A stretch of DNA of 64,000 nucleotides from Candidatus Tepidiaquacellales bacterium UBA2330 (GTDB taxonomy: Bacteria; Bacteroidota; Ignavibacteria; Tepidaquicellales; Tepidaquicellaceae). The notes under the pieces are model-generated. The model was not told the origin of the DNA. It ran no database searches and was given only the letters and a program-made list of their open reading frames with translations. Shown piece by piece: positions 60,209-64,000 of this stretch. The stretch is taken from assembly GCA_002344965.1 (NCBI GenBank), contig DDUU01000021.1, forward strand, positions 19,061-83,060, given 5' to 3'. The translations under genes were made by a program, and so were the position numbers. Numbering within the stretch: position 1 is the first letter of the stretch; each line of letters begins with the position of its first letter.

Positions 60209-62695
60209 TTAGAATTTATTTAATTTATCCGATACCTGTCGCTCAGCAGTGCACAGCGGAAAATATAAAATAAAGGAAGTCCCTTTTCCCAATTCGCTTA
60301 CAACTTCCGTCCTGCCTTTGTGTGAATCCATAATGTTTTTTATAATACTCAGTCCGATTCCCGCACCTCCTGTGTGTTTTATTTTAGAGTTTTTCAGTCT
60401 GACAAACGGATTGAATATATTTTCTATATCCTTCTTTGAAATTCCTATTCCTTCATCTTTAATTTTTACCACAGCATAATTTTCTGATATTTCAGAAGTG
60501 ACTCTTATGAATTTTTTCTCCGGAGAATATTTGATGGCGTTAGATAAAATATTTATCAGCGCTTCCTTTACTGCATCTTTATCCGCTTTGATAAAAATAT
60601 TATCCTGAAGTACTATATCCGCTCGGAAATTTTCCATCATAAACTGATATTCCATTATCTTCAGTGATTCCCTGATACATTCATTGAGATTTACTCTTAC
60701 AAACGAGTATTCCTTAATTCCGTTTACAATCTTTGAATAATTTAAAACATTGTTGATAAGTCTTGTAAGACGGTCGGTTTCGCCTTCTATAATTTCGAGA
60801 TATTCATTTGAATTTCCTGTTTTAAAATTATCCTGCTCTTTTAAGATTTCCGAGAACATCTTAATTGAAGTTAAAGGAGTTTTAAGATCATGAGAAACTC
60901 TTGAAACATAATAGATCATATTTTTATTGAATTCTTCTAATCTCGATATTTCTAGCTCCTCAAGCTCAACTTTTTCCTGAAGCTGAAGTTTTTTAAACGC
61001 AAGCATTACATTTGAAAATAATATGTTAAGTAATTCAATATCTTCCTTCATATAACGGCGTCCCGAGATTTTGTCACCGAGTATTATTGCTGCTGAAATA
61101 TTTTCCGGTTCAATATTAAATGGGATTATTACGCATATATTCCCGTCCGTCAGCATATCAGACTTCGAATTATCTGTATCCAGTCCGGGTTCTGTTTTAT
61201 CCTTAGCCGTGAATACTTTTTTTTTACCGGTATTCTTTACGCTCAAAATTAAATCGGATATTTCAGAGCTGAGAGCTGCGAAATTGTTTTGAGAAAGGAT
61301 TTTTAAATATTTTCTGTTATCTGCTTCTGCTGCAAATGCAATTTTCCTTGCGGGAATAATTTTTTGAATCTCGGTTACTGCATACTTACTTAGTCCGTAA
61401 ATTGTAATCTGATCATTTAATCCCGCAGAAAAATTGATTACTGCTTTTTCAAAATCATAGCCTTCCCTGTAAAAAATTTTATCAATATAATTTCTTAATT
61501 TATTCTGGATCGGATTAAAAATTATTATTGCAAAAAAAATCAGCAGGACGGAAACTATTTCTTCGTATCCTTTTATAAAATCACTTGCAATAAATCTTAA
61601 AATTTCATTAGCAGCCAGATAGATAATAATGATTGTAAAAGTTAATGCCGTATAGAGAATGCTCTTTTTTATAAAAACATCAATGTCGAAAATATGATAT
61701 TTAATAATTGCTCTTGTAAAAAAAACCGGAACAAAGATTAAAAAGGCAAGAAGAAATTCCTCCTGTATAAGTTCGTCAAATCCCAGCAGTCTTGGCAGTA
61801 ACCAGAGCAGCAGAAACGGAAACGCTCCCGCAGCTAATCCCCAGAAAATCCATTCTGCTTTTTTCTTCTCTGCGGCGTCGCTCATTTTTCTGTAAAACAT
61901 AAATAAATTTACTGCTCCTGAAATAACTGATATCAGAAGTACTGCTTCTGTTATTTTCCATAGCGTTTCCATAGTTAAAACCATTTCTGAGTTTATATTA
62001 TTAACAGAATAAATCTGAACCGAGATCAGTGAAATACAAAACAGAGATGATAATATATAAAGGACTGTAAAATATCTGTCAAATCTCTTTATTCTTATAG
62101 CGGGAAAAAGAAAAGTAAACTGCAGAAACGCTATACCGCCGAGAAAATATGAGGAAACGTGAGATGCTCTGACTAAATACGCAACCCAGTCATTGTCTGT
62201 AAAATATTTTCCCGGTGAAGTCATGGTGGCAAGTGAAAAAAGCACAAAGACCCAAAATAATACTCTGACAGCTCTGTCCCCGGATTTTTTTCTTATCAGA
62301 AATACAGACGTGATCCAGAATGAAAGTCCTGCAAGCAGGCTGATCAGTATGAAATTATATTTTCTGTAATAACGAATAAGGTGAACATGAAGGTTTGAGA
62401 CTTTATTTTCAGCTGATAGAATATTGAGATCTGATTCGAGACCGACTGATCTTGAATCAAGTATTGTTTCAAGTTGATATAAACTTTTTATACTGATACT
62501 GTTAACTGTTTGTATCACATCTCCCGGAATTATACTTTCATACTGTTCAGCTGATATAATTTTGTCATCATTGCAGTAATAGCTGAACGGTAGATCCGCT
62601 TTAGTTATAAGTCTGTTTATTCCCAATAATCCGGTTATCAGAAATATCAGCGATACTGTATAATAAAAATACTTTGCGTAATTTTCCGTATTCAT
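60209..62695 (-). CDS. Sensor histidine kinase, multi-TM ComP-like
   Basis: 828 residues. A first membrane helix (~9-28) precedes an extracytoplasmic PDZ-like segment (~35-105, IPGDVIQTVNSISIKSLYQLE). About nine further membrane helices follow (~110-400), then the FYREGYDFEKAV linker typical of ComP-type kinases, and a GAF-like domain (~425-560). The HisKA domain has His602 (VSHDLKTPLTS) and the ATPase has N-box NILSNAIKYS, DEGIGI and GGAGIGLSI. It autophosphorylates and passes phosphate to the response regulator encoded 23 bases downstream. The signal is unknown; a PDZ loop suggests a peptide or envelope-protein C-terminus. Confidence 0.93.
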   Translation of the reverse strand: MNTENYAKYFYYTVSLIFLITGLLGINRLITKADLPFSYYCNDDKIISAEQYESIIPGDVIQTVNSISIKSLYQLETILDSRSVGLESDLNILSAENKVSNLHVHLIRYYRKYNFILISLLAGLSFWITSVFLIRKKSGDRAVRVLFWVFVLFSLATMTSPGKYFTDNDWVAYLVRASHVSSYFLGGIAFLQFTFLFPAIRIKRFDRYFTVLYILSSLFCISLISVQIYSVNNINSEMVLTMETLWKITEAVLLISVISGAVNLFMFYRKMSDAAEKKKAEWIFWGLAAGAFPFLLLWLLPRLLGFDELIQEEFLLAFLIFVPVFFTRAIIKYHIFDIDVFIKKSILYTALTFTIIIIYLAANEILRFIASDFIKGYEEIVSVLLIFFAIIIFNPIQNKLRNYIDKIFYREGYDFEKAVINFSAGLNDQITIYGLSKYAVTEIQKIIPARKIAFAAEADNRKYLKILSQNNFAALSSEISDLILSVKNTGKKKVFTAKDKTEPGLDTDNSKSDMLTDGNICVIIPFNIEPENISAAIILGDKISGRRYMKEDIELLNILFSNVMLAFKKLQLQEKVELEELEISRLEEFNKNMIYYVSRVSHDLKTPLTSIKMFSEILKEQDNFKTGNSNEYLEIIEGETDRLTRLINNVLNYSKIVNGIKEYSFVRVNLNECIRESLKIMEYQFMMENFRADIVLQDNIFIKADKDAVKEALINILSNAIKYSPEKKFIRVTSEISENYAVVKIKDEGIGISKKDIENIFNPFVRLKNSKIKHTGGAGIGLSIIKNIMDSHKGRTEVVSELGKGTSFILYFPLCTAERQVSDKLNKF

Positions 62696-62860
62696 TTCCG
62701 CAGAAATTAATTACTGCTTTACGCTCTATGCTCAGACTACAACTGAAATTTAATTTCCGGCCGGAATTAAGAGCCTTGAGCTATATCCTGTCTCATTGTA
62801 TTCCTCCTTAATATCAAACATATATTCCAGAAATAGTATGACTTACATCAACACCTGCTT

Positions 62861-62879
62861 AAAAACCGTTTCGGCTTTT
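62861..62879 (-). terminator. Weak terminator after the PorV-like gene
   Basis: On the minus strand, AAAAgCCG-aaa-CGGTTTTT forms a short stem with one bulged base followed by T residues, about 30 bases beyond the PorV-like stop. The GC part is only three pairs. Confidence 0.35.
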
Positions 62880-62908
62880 CAATGTTGTGTTCAATTAAAA
62901 ATAAACAT

Positions 62909-63976
62909 TCAGAATATCCAGCCGGCTTTAAAAGTAAATGTCTGAAAATTTTTCCAGTCATCAAAATTGTTTATTAAGGTTGGCTGCTTTAAATTCACAT
63001 AATCAAATTTCACTTCGAGAGGGATTTCATTTTCTGACAATTGCCTGACAGGAATATTAAGACCAAATCCGTAAGTGAACTCGCTGATGTTATCTTTACA
63101 ATTACTGCATTCTTCTGTTATTTTCTGTGTGTAATATCCTCCTCTCAGAGAAAGTATTTCGAGAAAAGTAAATTCCAGACCTGAATGAAAACCGCCGAAA
63201 TATTTTGAGTTAAAAAGATCCATATATTCAAGGTTCAGAAGAATATTGTATGAATTAAGTTTTGAAACAATTTTTTTATCATCAACTGAAAGATCATACG
63301 AAGCACCTATTCTGAATATTACAGGAAGCTTGTCATTCTGAGAAGCATCTGCTGACGGCAAAGAAGCCGAATTCACATTGATGAGACTCGAACCGGCATT
63401 CAACAAGTGATGGAGTTTGCCGGATTTTATATTAAAGGACTTGATGACTCCGAGATCAAAATAAAATACATCTCCGTTACCGCCTCTTTCATTTCCCACA
63501 GAAAATTCACTTCCGGTATTGTTCTTCAGCAGATTCAGATTTACTCCGACAAATAATTCCTTTATTACTTCCGAAGATAATGTCAGCCGGTAATTAGTAA
63601 CATACGGTTCATAACTTCCGGTTATATTTCCGAATTCATTCGTAATAACTGCATCAACGCCGTAAGTAAAATAATCACGGCTGAAGCAGATAGTTCCGTA
63701 ATCCTTTATTTTATATGAAGCTGAAAAGAAATTATATTTTGATGAATCCAGAAGATAATATTTGCCTGAAAAGGTTCCTGTCAGACTGAGCCCCTGAAGC
63801 GAAGCCATTCCTGCCGGATTATAAAAATACGAAAGAGCGTCACCGTTGACTGAAACAAAACCTCTTCCCATAGCATCAGCCCTGGCTCCCGGCTGTCTTC
63901 CGAAAAATAATTCGGATAATGTTCCCTTATAATTTTGTGCTAATGAATCACCGGAATATACGTGCATCAGTAACAC
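62909..63976 (-). CDS. PorV/UPF0164-family outer membrane beta-barrel protein
   Basis: 355 residues. The segment after the leader (SELFFGRQPGARADAMGRGFVSVNGDALSYFYNPAGMASLQ) is diagnostic of the PorV/PorQ-like group associated with T9SS, followed by amphipathic strands to a terminal aromatic (AGWIF). PorV proteins shuttle cargo with the sorting domain from the SprA translocon to the attachment complex; a role with the T9SS cargo here is inferred. The start is uncertain: GTG at 63976 or ATG at 63967 gives an incomplete signal peptide (VYSGDSLAQ end only). An ATG at 63990-63992 reads MSKLGG in another frame, so a frameshift is possible. The window ends here. Confidence 0.8.
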   Translation of the reverse strand: MLLMHVYSGDSLAQNYKGTLSELFFGRQPGARADAMGRGFVSVNGDALSYFYNPAGMASLQGLSLTGTFSGKYYLLDSSKYNFFSASYKIKDYGTICFSRDYFTYGVDAVITNEFGNITGSYEPYVTNYRLTLSSEVIKELFVGVNLNLLKNNTGSEFSVGNERGGNGDVFYFDLGVIKSFNIKSGKLHHLLNAGSSLINVNSASLPSADASQNDKLPVIFRIGASYDLSVDDKKIVSKLNSYNILLNLEYMDLFNSKYFGGFHSGLEFTFLEILSLRGGYYTQKITEECSNCKDNISEFTYGFGLNIPVRQLSENEIPLEVKFDYVNLKQPTLINNFDDWKNFQTFTFKAGWIF

Positions 63977-64000
63977 CGCCCAGTTTACTCATATTAAAAA

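Noticed and set aside
1..64000. tRNA, rRNA, riboswitch or insertion sequence
   Set aside because: Scanning the intergenic regions by eye gave no cloverleaf, transposase or known aptamer core; a covariance-model search would be needed to exclude small RNAs.

Overview
The window reads as a chromosomal segment of a Gram-negative, moderately AT-rich bacterium of the Bacteroidota/Chlorobiota side of the FCB group, most likely Ignavibacteria-like. Five predicted secreted proteins end in the type A C-terminal sorting domain of the type IX secretion system (T9SS), with the NYPNPFNP signature typical of that lineage. There is also a PorV/UPF0164-type outer membrane protein and a SprA-like outer membrane protein. 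Shine-Dalgarno sequences are mostly absent. LpxH shows lipid A synthesis, and IspD, FolE2, GcvT, RadA, FtsK, Ndk and Ppk1 are ordinary bacterial housekeeping genes. The assignment is by inference from protein signatures only.

Layout. (1) 1-5300: a perR/fur-like regulator and katG form a two-gene oxidative-stress operon lying between two directly oriented arrays of nested palindromic repeats (about 0.9 and 1.4 kb). This is the most unusual non-coding structure here. The regulator is preceded by tandem 17-bp operator-like sequences. (2) 5300-11150, plus strand: small transaldolase, gcvT, comB-like phosphatase, ftsK and a short SDR-like protein. (3) 11280-18260, minus strand: DsbD-alpha-like secreted protein, lpxH, class A PBP, ndk and a T9SS subtilase, tightly spaced and probably co-transcribed. 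(4) 18300-18560: short tandem repeats. (5) 18560-24640, minus strand: ispD, an esterase, a glycosylasparaginase-like Ntn hydrolase, an amidohydrolase-like protein lacking its metal ligands, a Nudix hydrolase and folE2. (6) 24970-35265, plus strand: a membrane protein, a Sua5-type tsaC, an unknown propeller-like protein, a membrane-anchored vWA protein, a large SprA-like outer membrane protein and a TonB-like inner membrane protein with a large cytoplasmic part. (7) 35400-42980: T9SS beta-helix protein, radA, a GntR/FCD regulator, a T9SS LVIVD-repeat protein and ppk1. (8) 43060-48980: two tandem paralogous signalling ATPases, each a class III cyclase-like domain plus an NB-ARC-type STAND ATPase plus TPRs. 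Both have damaged cyclase active sites, the upstream copy more so. (9) 49240-54420: a membrane-anchored metallophosphatase, an AT-rich BsuBI/PstI-type restriction-modification pair and a serine-hydrolase fold protein that has lost its SxxK motif. (10) 54540-64000, minus strand: small secreted or zipper proteins (one with a stop codon inside its signal-peptide region), a T9SS 5'-nucleotidase, a T9SS protein with dockerin-like repeats, a two-component system with a ComP-like kinase, and a PorV-like barrel.

The genes do not form one pathway. The recurring theme is the cell envelope (T9SS cargo and outer membrane proteins, lipid A, peptidoglycan) plus signal transduction. The best candidates for something undescribed are the repeat arrays around perR-katG, the decaying cyclase-STAND pair, and a 45-bp element shared by the upstream regions of two adjacent T9SS cargo genes. 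No rRNA, tRNA, insertion sequence or CRISPR array was recognised by eye.
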